Origin: an uncultured Christensenella sp.
GTDB taxonomy: Bacteria; Bacillota; Clostridia; Christensenellales; UBA3700
Direction: 5' to 3'
DNA: 64,000 nt
NCBI GenBank assembly: GCA_949287655.1
Contig: CASEHD010000004.1
Location: forward strand, 1-64,000
Below, in pieces: positions 25,752-34,931 of the stretch. Below the pieces are notes generated by a model. That model saw nothing but the letters and a program-made list of their open reading frames with translations. It did not search any database and was not told the DNA's origin. Numbering within the stretch: the stretch's first letter is position 1; every line of letters begins with the position of its first letter. The position numbers and the translations under genes were made by a program.

Positions 25752-27431
25752 GTGAAAAGAAAATTGTTTGTGATTGCGGCACTGGTTGTCGTGCTCGCGG
25801 CGGCGCTTTCGGCAATGCCGGCGACTTTTGCGAACTCGGCGCTTATGTATTGGGAGGGAGTTACTTCCACGGGCGCGTTGGTGATGGATGAGGATTGTCC
25901 GCTTGTCGTCAATTCAGAAACGCTCGTTTTCGATATTCCGCATTTTCCGGCAGATTACGCTTACTATTCGTCGAGCGACGAAAAATGGGATGATTACGAC
26001 GCAAAGGTAAGCGCGGCTTATGAATTCGAAAACCCCACAGACTACGAAGTGACCGCAAGGCTTGCGTTCCCGTTCGGCACGACTTTTGATTATTCCGCCG
26101 ACGCGCTTTATCTGTCGGACAGATATTTCGTCACGGCGGACGGAGAGCAGGTCGAGAAAAAGGTCAGATATTCTTTCGTAAACGATATATGGAGCGGCTC
26201 TTTCTCCGCACAGGGAGCGGTTTCCGCCCTTAAAGACGAAAGGACTGAAAGCGGCAGGATAAACGAAAACGCAACGGTGCTCAAAGTCAGATATAAGGCG
26301 AGCGGCGCGCCATATCAGCAGTACGAACTGAGATTTAAGATGCCCGACCGCGACGACGTGTGTGTGATCGCTCCGCCGTATAACTATTGTAGGATTGATT
26401 CCGAAAGGGTGGAGGAATTCGGATTATTCGTCAAAAACGGGTATTGGTACGATTTTGCAATAGTCTATACGGGAGAAGAACCTGAATTCGTCCTCAGCGC
26501 GATAAAAGACGATAAAGAGGTGGATTGCGAGATAACGCGCAACGTTATCGGCAAGACAACGCTGTCCGGGTATGCCGACGAAAATTATCCGTTCGACGAC
26601 GAGAGCGAAAGCGCAAAGACGGACTGGTTCAATATCGTAGTCGACTATTTGAGCGGCAGTCAGGGGTTGGCGACTTCGTTTGACGGAAACGGCTCCGATT
26701 TGTTCGTCGAGCGCCACGTTATGTATTGGTACGAATACGATCTCGTCGTACCTGCGGGAGAAACGGTCGTCAACACGGTGACGGCTCCGCTTCTTCCCGA
26801 TATAAACAAAATGTATTCGCCAAACATTTATAAATACGAATACCTGCTTTCGCCCGCTAAAGTCTGGGCGGAGTTCGGAAGGCTGGATATTCAGATAAAC
26901 ACCCCGTATTACGTTCTCGACGCGGAGGAAAAAGGTTTTGTCAAAACTGAAAAAGGTTATTCAGCGTCGTTCGACGCGCTTCCTGACGGAGAACTGACTT
27001 TCGAAGTCTCGGAAAGCGCTGATCCTCGGTATTCAGATCCGTACGACAGGCTCTTTACGCTTATAATAGTGACAGGCATAGCCGTGCTTCTCGGCGCGAT
27101 CGAAATAGTGCTGATAATATCCTTTGCCGTCAAGGGTGCAAAAATAAGAAATCTCTCTGAGACGGATTGCGGAAAGAAAAAGGATAATACCTTGCGCGCG
27201 GCGGGTGCGGGCTTTATATCGTGCGTTGCGGCGGGGGCGACTCTTTGTATTCCTTCGCTGTTGCTGACGTCGGGAATGCAGGGACTTGCTTTGGCGATAA
27301 CGGCTGCGACCGCGTTCTTCGCGCTTTCCGTAGCTATTACGGTCACAGCGGTTAAACTGCTTGTCGGGAAAAAGGAGAAAGGAGATACAAATTTACCCGC
27401 AGACAGTGACGATATCGACTTGAATGAGTAA
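25752..27431 (+). CDS. Secreted membrane-anchored protein of unknown function
   Basis: 559 aa. An N-terminal signal peptide (about 1-27, ending MPATFAN) is followed by a 410-residue outside part rich in Tyr, Asp and Ser with beta-type segments. Near residue 438 a first membrane helix (LFTLIIVTGIAVLLGAIEIV) begins, and two more hydrophobic stretches follow near 485-540, then an acidic tail. GTG start with GAGGAGG upstream. No family recognised; the layout suggests a surface sensor or cell-envelope protein. Confidence 0.75.
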   Translation: MKRKLFVIAALVVVLAAALSAMPATFANSALMYWEGVTSTGALVMDEDCPLVVNSETLVFDIPHFPADYAYYSSSDEKWDDYDAKVSAAYEFENPTDYEVTARLAFPFGTTFDYSADALYLSDRYFVTADGEQVEKKVRYSFVNDIWSGSFSAQGAVSALKDERTESGRINENATVLKVRYKASGAPYQQYELRFKMPDRDDVCVIAPPYNYCRIDSERVEEFGLFVKNGYWYDFAIVYTGEEPEFVLSAIKDDKEVDCEITRNVIGKTTLSGYADENYPFDDESESAKTDWFNIVVDYLSGSQGLATSFDGNGSDLFVERHVMYWYEYDLVVPAGETVVNTVTAPLLPDINKMYSPNIYKYEYLLSPAKVWAEFGRLDIQINTPYYVLDAEEKGFVKTEKGYSASFDALPDGELTFEVSESADPRYSDPYDRLFTLIIVTGIAVLLGAIEIVLIISFAVKGAKIRNLSETDCGKKKDNTLRAAGAGFISCVAAGATLCIPSLLLTSGMQGLALAITAATAFFALSVAITVTAVKLLVGKKEKGDTNLPADSDDIDLNE

Positions 27432-27509
27432 AAAAGGATAGAGCTGCCGCGTTTTGAAGATAAAATATGAAAACCGTTTTATCCATAAAAAAACCAGTTA
27501 GGTAAGCCG

Positions 27510-27534
27510 GCGGAGCGGCGACGCTCCGCTTTTT
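27510..27534 (+). terminator. Terminator after the secreted membrane protein
   Basis: GCGGAGCG / CGCTCCGC perfect 8-bp stem with a GCGA tetraloop and five T, 79 bp after the stop codon. Confidence 0.85.
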
Positions 27535-27627
27535 GCTTGAAAACGCGGGTATAACGAAAGGTTTGAGAATTTACAGGGTTATGCGTTTCATAGAAAAAGC
27601 CGGATTTCGGCAAACGGGCGATTTTTG

Positions 27628-27656
27628 TTGACGTACTCCCGCAGGCGTGTTATGTT
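27628..27656 (+). promoter_or_regulatory. Promoter of the acetyltransferase-glmM pair
   Basis: TTGACG (27628-27633), 17-bp spacer, TATGTT (27651-27656). The leader would be about 127 nt long. Confidence 0.55.
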
Positions 27657-27789
27657 CAAAAAGTAAACCGTTCTTTTATGCGGGGCGCTTTTTGCGGATC
27701 GCAGGTATAAACCTCGGCGAACCGTTAATAAAAGAAACATCACGGAAAAAACGGCATAAACTGATATGAGGCCGTTTTCGGAGGGAAAC

Positions 27790-28398
27790 ATGAAACTGAT
27801 AGACGAAAAGACAACTTACATTTCGTCCGGGGCGAAGATCGCCGAAAGCGCGGTCATCTATCCCAACAACACCATCATGGGAGAGACCGTCATCGGAGAA
27901 AACACCGTGATCATGCCCAACTGCGTGATCGACGGCTGCAAGATAGGAAGCAACGTGAAGATAATCGCCAGCGTAATGGAAGGGGCGGTCATAGCGGACG
28001 GCGCGACGGTCGGACCGTTCGCATATCTCAGAAAGGGCTCTGACGTCGGCAGGGATTGCCGCGTAGGCGATTTCGTTGAGATAAAGAACGCTAAGATAGG
28101 CGACGGCACAAAGGTCGCGCATCTTACTTACGTCGGCGACTGCGAGCTGGGCGAAAAGTGCAACATAGGTTGCGGCGTGGTTTTCGTAAATTACGACGGC
28201 AAGAAGAAGCATCGCACGACGGTCGGCGACCATTGCTTTATCGGCAGCAACTGCAACGTGATCGCTCCGGTCGACATAGCGGACGGCAGTTATATCGCGG
28301 CGGGCACTACGGTCACCGAGAGTACGCCCGCCGACAGCCTCGTTGTGGGCAGAGCGCGTCAGGTCGTAAAGGAAGGGCGCGGAAAAGGAAGATTTTAA
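27790..28398 (+). CDS. GlmU-type left-handed beta-helix acetyltransferase (no uridylyltransferase domain)
   Basis: 202 aa. Repeated hexapeptides from residue about 10 to 190 (ENTVIMPNCVIDGC, GPFAYLRKGSDVG, GDGTKVAHLTYVGDCELGEKCNIGCG, VNYDGKKKHRTTVGD) match the C-terminal half of GlmU, which acetylates glucosamine-1-phosphate. The N-terminal pyrophosphorylase half is absent. The neighbour glmM makes glucosamine-1-phosphate, so the pair could carry out two successive steps, with a separate uridylyltransferase elsewhere. ATG at 27790 follows GGAGGG; 10 bp separate it from glmM. Confidence 0.8.
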   Translation: MKLIDEKTTYISSGAKIAESAVIYPNNTIMGETVIGENTVIMPNCVIDGCKIGSNVKIIASVMEGAVIADGATVGPFAYLRKGSDVGRDCRVGDFVEIKNAKIGDGTKVAHLTYVGDCELGEKCNIGCGVVFVNYDGKKKHRTTVGDHCFIGSNCNVIAPVDIADGSYIAAGTTVTESTPADSLVVGRARQVVKEGRGKGRF

Positions 28399-28408
28399 GG
28401 AGTAGCTT

Positions 28409-29710
28409 ATGTATTTCGGAACAGACGGTATAAGAGGGATCGCCAATCTCGACCTCACGTGCCCGCTCGCGCTCAGCGTGGGCAACGCGCTTGCGAGTTT
28501 GAAAAAGAATTGCAGGGTTCTCATTGGCATGGATACTCGCGTGTCGGGAGACATGCTTCTGCATGCGGTCGCGACGGGAGTCATGCAGGGAGGCGGCGAC
28601 GTTCTTGACGTCGGCGTTATGCCGACCGCGGGTATAGCGTATCTTACGCGTTTTTACAAGGCGGATTACGGCGTGGTGATAAGCGCGTCGCACAATCCCG
28701 CCGAATACAACGGCATAAAGATATTCGACGCTGACGGTTACAAGCTGGGCGACAAACGCGAAAGAGACTTAGAGCTCAGAATGGCGAACCCGCACATAGT
28801 CAGGTCGATAGCGACCGGCAAGTATATGTTTATGCACGACGCGTCGGCGGACTACGTTAAATTTCTGCTGTCAAACACAGAAGGGCTCAAAGGACTGAGA
28901 GTTCTCGTCGACTGTTCCAACGGCGCGGCGGGCAGGGTGGCAAAGACGGCGTTCGAGCAGGCGGGCGCAAGCGTGGTCGCGATAAACACCTCGGCAGCGG
29001 GCATCGACATCAACGAAAACGTCGGCGCGCTGTACGCCTCCAATCTCGCGCCGAAAGTAAGGGACGGAGGCTTTGACGTCGGATTCGCTTACGACGGAGA
29101 CGCGGACAGACTTATCGCCGTCGACGAAAAGGGTAACGTAGTGGACGGCGACCATCTTTTGTATATCCTTGCGTGCGAAGCTAAAAAGCGCGGGCAGCTT
29201 GAAACGGGAAGCGTAGTCGGCACACATCATACCAATATGGGCGTGCAGGAAGCGCTTGAAAAAAACGGGATAAAACTCGTCAGAGCGGACATCGGCGACA
29301 AATACGTGCTTGAGCAGATGCTTAAAGACGGCTCGCCTCTCGGCGCGGAGCAGTCCGGACACATAATCATGACAAGGCGTTCTACTACCGGCGACGGCAT
29401 ACTCGCCTCGCTCGTGACAGCGCAGATCATAGCGGATTCCGGAAAGACTCTTTCTCAGCTGGACGAAGCGAAAGGCTACGCGCAGGTCAACATCAACGTG
29501 CCGGTAAGCGACAAACTCAGGATAATAAACAGTGAAGCCGTGACAAACGAGGTCGGCAAGGTCTACGAAAAACTCGCAGGGCAGGGAAGAGTACTTCTGC
29601 GCGCTTCGGGCACGGAGCCCAAGATAAGGATAATGGTGGAATGCAGAAGCGAAAGTAAAGCCAAAACGCTCGCAAAGCGTCTTGAAAGCGTCCTGAAGAG
29701 TCTCAGGTAA
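28409..29710 (+). CDS. glmM: Phosphoglucosamine mutase
   Basis: 433 aa. Interconverts glucosamine-6-phosphate and glucosamine-1-phosphate for peptidoglycan precursor synthesis. Begins MYFGTDGIRGIAN; the phosphoserine is S94 in VVISASHNPAEYNG; the metal loop is DGDADRLIA; the sugar loop (EQSGHIIM) and the C-terminal phosphate loop (RASGTEPKIRIM) are present. Slightly shorter than the common 445-450 aa. Follows the acetyltransferase gene with an AAGGAG site. Confidence 0.94.
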   Translation: MYFGTDGIRGIANLDLTCPLALSVGNALASLKKNCRVLIGMDTRVSGDMLLHAVATGVMQGGGDVLDVGVMPTAGIAYLTRFYKADYGVVISASHNPAEYNGIKIFDADGYKLGDKRERDLELRMANPHIVRSIATGKYMFMHDASADYVKFLLSNTEGLKGLRVLVDCSNGAAGRVAKTAFEQAGASVVAINTSAAGIDINENVGALYASNLAPKVRDGGFDVGFAYDGDADRLIAVDEKGNVVDGDHLLYILACEAKKRGQLETGSVVGTHHTNMGVQEALEKNGIKLVRADIGDKYVLEQMLKDGSPLGAEQSGHIIMTRRSTTGDGILASLVTAQIIADSGKTLSQLDEAKGYAQVNINVPVSDKLRIINSEAVTNEVGKVYEKLAGQGRVLLRASGTEPKIRIMVECRSESKAKTLAKRLESVLKSLR

Positions 29711-29718
29711 CGGATTTT

Positions 29719-29746
29719 ACTTAAATTTTACATTTAAGTTCTTTTT
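29719..29746 (+). terminator. Possible terminator after glmM
   Basis: ACTTAAA / TTTAAGT stem followed by TCTTTTT. It is AT-rich and so of limited strength, but it lies 8 bp past the stop and just before the next promoter. Confidence 0.5.
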
Positions 29747-29751
29747 AAGGA

Positions 29752-29780
29752 TTGATAACTGACAAAAAAGATGGTAAACT
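29752..29780 (+). promoter_or_regulatory. Promoter of the large lipoprotein gene
   Basis: TTGATA (29752-29757), 17-bp spacer, TAAACT (29775-29780). Confidence 0.65.
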
Positions 29781-29834
29781 CTTATTGATATAGGAGTATT
29801 ATACTCTTAATTGGTATGTGGAGGTTTGGTTATT

Positions 29835-32804
29835 ATGAGAAAGAACAGATTTCTTCTTCTTATCGCTCTCGTTCTCGTTTTCGCCATGCTCGCAGTTACG
29901 ATAGTAGGTTGCCAGAAGGAAGAGGGTACGCCCTCTGACGACAACACTGCTCTCGTTCCCGACGACGGCAACGGCAACGACGGCGGAAACAACAATGCAG
30001 GCGCAGGCGGTTGGTCCGACGGCGACGGAAGCTCGACAGCGGGCGGAAGCACCTACAATATTTCCGACGCGGACGCTTACATATCCTTTGACGTTATCGC
30101 GGACAGCGCAAGCGATATCGCGGTCACCGACAATCTCGGTAAGGCTGTCGCAGTAACGATCAATGAGAACAACGGCGTTTACACCGTCTGGGCTCCCAAC
30201 GGCGGTTACGGCAAGGGCAGTATTTATAAGATAACCCTTTCCAACGGCGCGACTTTCGTAAAATATGAAGGCGTCAGCGCTATCCGTTTCAGCATCGGCA
30301 ATTCCGCCAACAACATAAAGATCGACGAAGGCTTTATGACGTACAGCGAGAACGCGGTTGTCGTCTGGGGTACTGAAAAGACCGACGGCTACGGCGTAAC
30401 CAGCGGCACGATGAACATTCAGACCAACGCGACTTCCGAGATGCCCGCCGGCACCATCTATCTCGTCGAGAAGAACGACGGCACCCAGTCCGCTTACAAG
30501 GTCACGAAGTCGGTGTCTTCCGGTAACGGTCTGTACTTTGTTGAGTACGTTAAGCCCGATATCGACGAGGTTTTCGACGAGTTCGAATACAGCGCTACCA
30601 GCAAGCTTACCGCTGACAGCGACGTTAATTTCGATTACAAGAACGGCGTTGAAACTCTGGACAACAGCGAACTTGCGATGAGCATCTTCTCTATGTTCGG
30701 CTCGAAGCCCGAATTCGATATTTCCGTTCCCGAATTCGATAAGAACGGTCACGTCGTCGTAGACATTACGATCACCATCCCCAATGTAGTGACCGTTGAA
30801 GGATATGCTTCCAGCGACCTTGTAATCACTGTTCGCAACGTTATGGACGTAGAAGCGAGCGCGAATATCGACAAGGCGACCGTATCTGAGGAATTCTCAC
30901 TGAAAGCTACCGTAAAGAACGACATAACCACGACCGTTACCCTCGGTGCTGACGGCGGTTATACCGGCGCGGTCAATATTCCCGAACTTATGGATAAGCT
31001 CGTTGAGCTCGCAAATAAGGATAAGGACGACGCTACCGCTATCCCGCTCTTCCAGTGGACGGTTCCCATCGCCAACGGCGTTGCTTCCATTACATACAAT
31101 GCAGACCTTATGTTCAGGTTCAGCGTAGCGGGCGACATCAACGCTTCCGCTCACGCGCAGCTTGACTACGAAGTCGGCGTCATGTACACTAAGGCAGACG
31201 GTTTTGACGCGTATGCGAATGAACTCGAGGGCAACGGCTTTGACAGCGTTCAGGTCGATCTCGGCGGTCAGGCTGAACTCAAAGTCGGTCTCAGACAGGA
31301 TCTCGGCTTTGACGTTCTCGCGGGCGTTCTCGGCATCGGCATCGAAGCTGAGATAGGCAACTACAACAGACTTTACGGTTACGGCGAATCTTCCAACCTC
31401 ATCGACGAAGCCGAAGATTATTTCGCGGGCGGCGTTTATTTCGAGGGAGGTTTCTATTACGACGTCAACCTGTCTTACGGTCTCAAGATCGGCAGCCTGC
31501 TCAATCTCTCCGATAAGGTCGATATCGTCGACGGCGAGATCAAGGGCTACGAAGCGGGCAACAGATATCTTGTTCTCGGCGTAGGTGCAGAGGTTCAGAG
31601 CTATACGCTCACCGCGCTGAACACCAACGTTCCCGCTATCTACTATAAGAACATGTACGACCTCGTTACCAAGACCAGATATACCGAAGTTGCGGCTGCG
31701 GAAGAATTTATTTTCGAAAGTGCAAGCAACGATCTTGCTATCGAGAACAACGTAATAAAGGTAACCAAGGATATCAACGACACCAAAGTCACCGCGACCC
31801 TCGTTGCCAATCCCGACCTTAAGGTCGACGTAGCTTACAAGTTCACGCTTGCGGCTCCCATTCTCGACAACGACACCATCGTCGTGGACAAGAGCAGCTA
31901 TACCAATGTGGGCGCTACGCTCGAATTCGGCATCAACTACAACGGTTTCGCTAACGACGCAGTCGCGGTTGCAAGCGACGACGTAACGATCAGCGTGATC
32001 GACAAGACTGCAAACAGAGCGACCGTATCCGTACCCGTCAAAGAACTTCTCCTTCTCGACAACGGTATGAACGAGATCGGCATTACCGTAGACGGTAAGA
32101 GCGTTACGCTCAACCTTGACGTGACCGGTAAGATCGCTTGGAACCAGTTTGCGACCGGCGCGAACAGCTACAGCGTGTTCACCGCGGATCAGATCCTTGA
32201 CATGGTCAAAGCAAACACCAATTTCGAAGGAAACGTGATCACTCTGACCGACGATATCGACATGAAGGGCGCTGAGATCGCACCGATAGCTGCGTTCAAC
32301 GGCACTCTGCAGGGTAACGGCAAGGCTATCACCAACTACACCGTCAACTCGTTTGCTGGCGAGAACGCCGGCTTCATCGCGGTCAACAACGGCACGATCG
32401 ACAACGTAGTATTCGGCGGCAACGTCAACCTGGCTCTCGAAGCTACCACCGGCAAGGATTACGCGGTAGCGGGTATCGCGGCTGTCAACAACGGCACGAT
32501 CGCGAACTGCGCCGTAACCGGCAACGTAAACGTTTATTCTTACGGTCTGGCTGCGTTCGTAGATTTTGACGTAGCAGCTGTAGCGGCTGTCAACAACAGC
32601 AACTGCGACCTGACCACCAACGTCGGCGCAAGCGCTCTGACAGAAGTAAAAGTTACGATCAAATTCGACCTGCTTAACGTAAATGTCAGAATCGGCGATA
32701 CGACTTCGACAAGCAACGATATTGCAAGCGTCGTCGAATCCGTCGTATGCGAGAACTGCGCGGCGAACGGTCCGTACGCAACCAAGGTAACGATAGCTGA
32801 ATAA
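29835..32804 (+). CDS. Large surface lipoprotein with GLUG-like repeats
   Basis: 989 aa. Signal peptide and lipobox IVGC (Cys about 22), then a Gly/Asn/Asp linker, a long beta-rich body, and a C-terminal region with repeated NNGTI motifs (IAVNNGTIDNVVFGGNV, IAAVNNGTIANCAVTGNV) typical of GLUG repeats seen in bacterial surface and adhesion proteins. The body is acidic with very few cysteines. ATG at 29835 follows GGAGG. It is probably a cell-surface adhesin or glycan-binding protein; no ligand can be named. Confidence 0.75.
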   Translation: MRKNRFLLLIALVLVFAMLAVTIVGCQKEEGTPSDDNTALVPDDGNGNDGGNNNAGAGGWSDGDGSSTAGGSTYNISDADAYISFDVIADSASDIAVTDNLGKAVAVTINENNGVYTVWAPNGGYGKGSIYKITLSNGATFVKYEGVSAIRFSIGNSANNIKIDEGFMTYSENAVVVWGTEKTDGYGVTSGTMNIQTNATSEMPAGTIYLVEKNDGTQSAYKVTKSVSSGNGLYFVEYVKPDIDEVFDEFEYSATSKLTADSDVNFDYKNGVETLDNSELAMSIFSMFGSKPEFDISVPEFDKNGHVVVDITITIPNVVTVEGYASSDLVITVRNVMDVEASANIDKATVSEEFSLKATVKNDITTTVTLGADGGYTGAVNIPELMDKLVELANKDKDDATAIPLFQWTVPIANGVASITYNADLMFRFSVAGDINASAHAQLDYEVGVMYTKADGFDAYANELEGNGFDSVQVDLGGQAELKVGLRQDLGFDVLAGVLGIGIEAEIGNYNRLYGYGESSNLIDEAEDYFAGGVYFEGGFYYDVNLSYGLKIGSLLNLSDKVDIVDGEIKGYEAGNRYLVLGVGAEVQSYTLTALNTNVPAIYYKNMYDLVTKTRYTEVAAAEEFIFESASNDLAIENNVIKVTKDINDTKVTATLVANPDLKVDVAYKFTLAAPILDNDTIVVDKSSYTNVGATLEFGINYNGFANDAVAVASDDVTISVIDKTANRATVSVPVKELLLLDNGMNEIGITVDGKSVTLNLDVTGKIAWNQFATGANSYSVFTADQILDMVKANTNFEGNVITLTDDIDMKGAEIAPIAAFNGTLQGNGKAITNYTVNSFAGENAGFIAVNNGTIDNVVFGGNVNLALEATTGKDYAVAGIAAVNNGTIANCAVTGNVNVYSYGLAAFVDFDVAAVAAVNNSNCDLTTNVGASALTEVKVTIKFDLLNVNVRIGDTTSTSNDIASVVESVVCENCAANGPYATKVTIAE

Positions 32805-32830
32805 TCGGTAATCAAACCTGATAAAATAAG

Positions 32831-32861
32831 CGGAACAGTCGAAAGGCTGTTCCGTTTTTTT
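32831..32861 (+). terminator. Terminator after the large lipoprotein
   Basis: CGGAACAG / CTGTTCCG perfect 8-bp stem, loop TCGAAAGG, then seven T. Confidence 0.92.
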
Positions 32862-33175
32862 ATCCCTTCCGCACGGCTGGCGTCGATACCCGCGGACCGT
32901 GAATAACTGCGAAAGCAGAATAGCGTTATATCCTGTAAAAAGTTTCAGCCCGCACGTTTTTGCCGCAATTTGCCGCAGATCGTCTTTGCGGCGTGTTTTA
33001 ACAGCGCGGTATTTCTTCCGCGCGATCCGTTTGAAGATCGAGCTGTTTTACGGAACCGACGAACATATTAAACGCGGTTTTTTTTGACCGACGCGCGGTT
33101 TTTTTCCGGGTATAATACTCATAGGTATAGGCAGATAAATTGTTACGCCGGTAAAGCATTATTTAATTCGTGCAA

Positions 33176-33204
33176 TTGACGGCGAGTAACAAATAATTTA
33201 TAAT
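33176..33204 (+). promoter_or_regulatory. Promoter of the lipoprotein hydrolase gene
   Basis: TTGACG (33176-33181), 17-bp spacer, TATAAT (33199-33204). The leader is about 20 nt and carries an AGAGGG site. Confidence 0.8.
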
Positions 33205-33230
33205 AGTATTATACATTTGTAGAGGGATTT

Positions 33231-34397
33231 ATGAGAAAGACTGTTTCTGTTCTTATTTGTCTGGCAATAGTCGTATGCTCGGTCGCAGCGTTTACTGCTT
33301 GCGATCAGGAAACGAGGGAAATTGATATGTCGCTGCGTCCGGATACTTCGTACGGCTTGTACTGGTACGGCGACGACGCGACCGACTCCGTGATCTCGCA
33401 GGAGAATATGCCGACGAAATATTACGACCCCGAAAAGCCCACCGTGGTCTATTCTCACGGCTGGAAAACGTCGTCCGAGGAAAAGGAAACGATGACGACT
33501 CTCGATAAGACGGTAAGCAAAACAAAGGGCTCTTCCGGCGATATGGATTACGTCGTCGGGCTTAAAGCTCTCGGCTACAACGTGGCGTTCTGGGACTGGC
33601 ACGATTATGCGCAGATGCTCGCCTTTCTCCAAAACGAGATATGGGTCGTTAAGGACGCAGACGCGCTGTCAGAAAGCGACAGGACCAGGTATGAGAATTA
33701 CTACGAAGCGCTCGTCGCGCTCGACGGCAGAAGTTTTGCCGGCGAACTGGTCAGATCTATGAACGCGGTGATGAAGGACGCTGCGGATAAGGAAGTTGTG
33801 TTTATAGGACATTCTTTCGGAGGTCAGATGGTGACCGCTGCGGCTTATACTCTGTATAAACTTGCGGACGAAGGGCTGCTGTCCAACAATAACATCGTTC
33901 CCGACAGGGTGATCCTCGCCGACCCGTATATGACAGGTACCGACGTTTTCGGCAAAATGGATCTTCTGGACGAGACGATAGAAACGACCCCGACCGCGCT
34001 CAAAGCGGCTGAAGCGTATGAATATATGAATTCCAACGGGGCAGTGATAGACCTTTACGGCGCGATGAGAACGATGACTTACGAGGCTTATGCCGGAATG
34101 TTCTCGGCTCCTGAAGAGTTGCGCTCCGTTATCATGAAAAAGATCAAGGCGAATACCGTTTACGTCGTGCAGAAGAATCTGACTGACGCATACGGCTCCG
34201 TGGGCGACGTTCACGTCGTGTCGAGGGATTACGTGCTCACTTCGTTCATCGAGGGTAAAAAGGGCAATATGGACGGCTGCGCGCCCCGCACGTCGATGAC
34301 GGCGGACGAGATGAGACAGTACGTCGGCAGAGAATTCAACCTTATCGGTAACGGTTTCGATATCGCGGGAGCGACTATGCAGGAAGTTCTCGAATAA
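33231..34397 (+). CDS. Lipoprotein alpha/beta hydrolase (lipase-like)
   Basis: 388 aa. Signal peptide and lipobox FTAC (Cys 24). The mature part shows the hydrolase core: VVYSHGW near residue 70 (oxyanion region) and the nucleophile elbow GHSFGG with S195, followed by an aspartate-bearing ILADPY segment and a late VGDVHVVSRDY with a candidate catalytic histidine. It probably cleaves esters or lipids outside the cell. Monocistronic, with its own promoter and terminator. Confidence 0.82.
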   Translation: MRKTVSVLICLAIVVCSVAAFTACDQETREIDMSLRPDTSYGLYWYGDDATDSVISQENMPTKYYDPEKPTVVYSHGWKTSSEEKETMTTLDKTVSKTKGSSGDMDYVVGLKALGYNVAFWDWHDYAQMLAFLQNEIWVVKDADALSESDRTRYENYYEALVALDGRSFAGELVRSMNAVMKDAADKEVVFIGHSFGGQMVTAAAYTLYKLADEGLLSNNNIVPDRVILADPYMTGTDVFGKMDLLDETIETTPTALKAAEAYEYMNSNGAVIDLYGAMRTMTYEAYAGMFSAPEELRSVIMKKIKANTVYVVQKNLTDAYGSVGDVHVVSRDYVLTSFIEGKKGNMDGCAPRTSMTADEMRQYVGREFNLIGNGFDIAGATMQEVLE

Positions 34398-34416
34398 TAT
34401 CGTCAGACGCGATACC

Positions 34417-34447
34417 GTCCTCTCCGCATACGCGGGGAGGACTTTTT
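34417..34447 (+). terminator. Terminator after the lipoprotein hydrolase
   Basis: GTCCTCTCCGC / GCGGGGAGGAC, 11-bp stem with one G-T pair and loop ATAC, then six T. Confidence 0.92.
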
Positions 34448-34756
34448 TGCGTTAAACGCCGCTGTTTTTCAACCGCAAACCGTCGGCAGAGGAAAGATCG
34501 TCGACCCCGTTTGCACGGAGTAAAGCGCGTCCGACGCGGCGCCGGGAACATCCGAAAGACGAAGCGGAAAGACGAGCGTTTAAAGAAGGGCGCAAGTTTT
34601 CGGTTTTCGCGCGTTGTACGTATAATAACGCGCGCGCCCGTTCAATTGCTTTCGTCAAAAAACCGTGCGTATCATTTTGTTTCGCGTCGGCGGGAAATGC
34701 GGTCCGCTGAAAGCTTGTTTCTGTTGCACGTAAATTCTTCGGTAAGTTCGTAAAAA

Positions 34757-34866
34757 ATGAATAATATTATGAATTATTGTATAAAAATACAAAAATATGA
34801 ATTAATACGCAATAAGCAATATAATATAAAGAGAAAATTATAAAAAATATGTGAATAAATATGTCA
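34757..34866 (+). promoter_or_regulatory. Candidate ArgR (ARG box) cluster
   Basis: Four TGAAT-starting AT-rich sites near 34758, 34770, 34798 and 34852 resemble half or imperfect ArgR operators (TGAATWWWWATTCA). None is a perfect match. The spacing and the position just upstream of the argG promoter fit arginine repression, as in other Firmicutes. Confidence 0.4.
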
Positions 34867-34872
34867 AAATGC

Positions 34873-34901
34873 TTGCAATAAAAATCAAATTGTTATAAGA
34901 T
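34873..34901 (+). promoter_or_regulatory. Promoter of the arginine operon
   Basis: TTGCAA (34873-34878), 17-bp spacer, TAAGAT (34896-34901), 30 bp before the argG start. The GAGGTG site precedes the ATG. Confidence 0.6.
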
Positions 34902-34931
34902 TAATACAACAAACGCACAAGAGGTGTATTT

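Larger units (their letters stand above)
27432..27789. other. Intergenic region with terminator and promoter
   Basis: 358 bp between two same-strand genes. Holds a terminator (27510-27534) and a promoter (27628-27656); the rest shows no coding pattern. Confidence 0.7.
32805..33230. other. Intergenic region with terminator and strong promoter
   Basis: 426 bp. Contains a terminator (32831-32861) and a near-perfect promoter (33176-33204). Between them no gene or structure is supported; a short open frame at 32899-33087 has no ribosome site. Confidence 0.7.
34398..34931. other. Intergenic region before the arginine operon
   Basis: 534 bp. A terminator (34417-34447), then about 290 bp with no supported gene, then a strongly AT-rich control region (34750-34920) with ARG-box-like sites and the argG promoter. 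Confidence 0.7.

Noticed and set aside
34511..34753. 80-codon open frame before the arginine operon
   Set aside because: Arg-rich, no ribosome site, no recognisable domain; lies in a control region.
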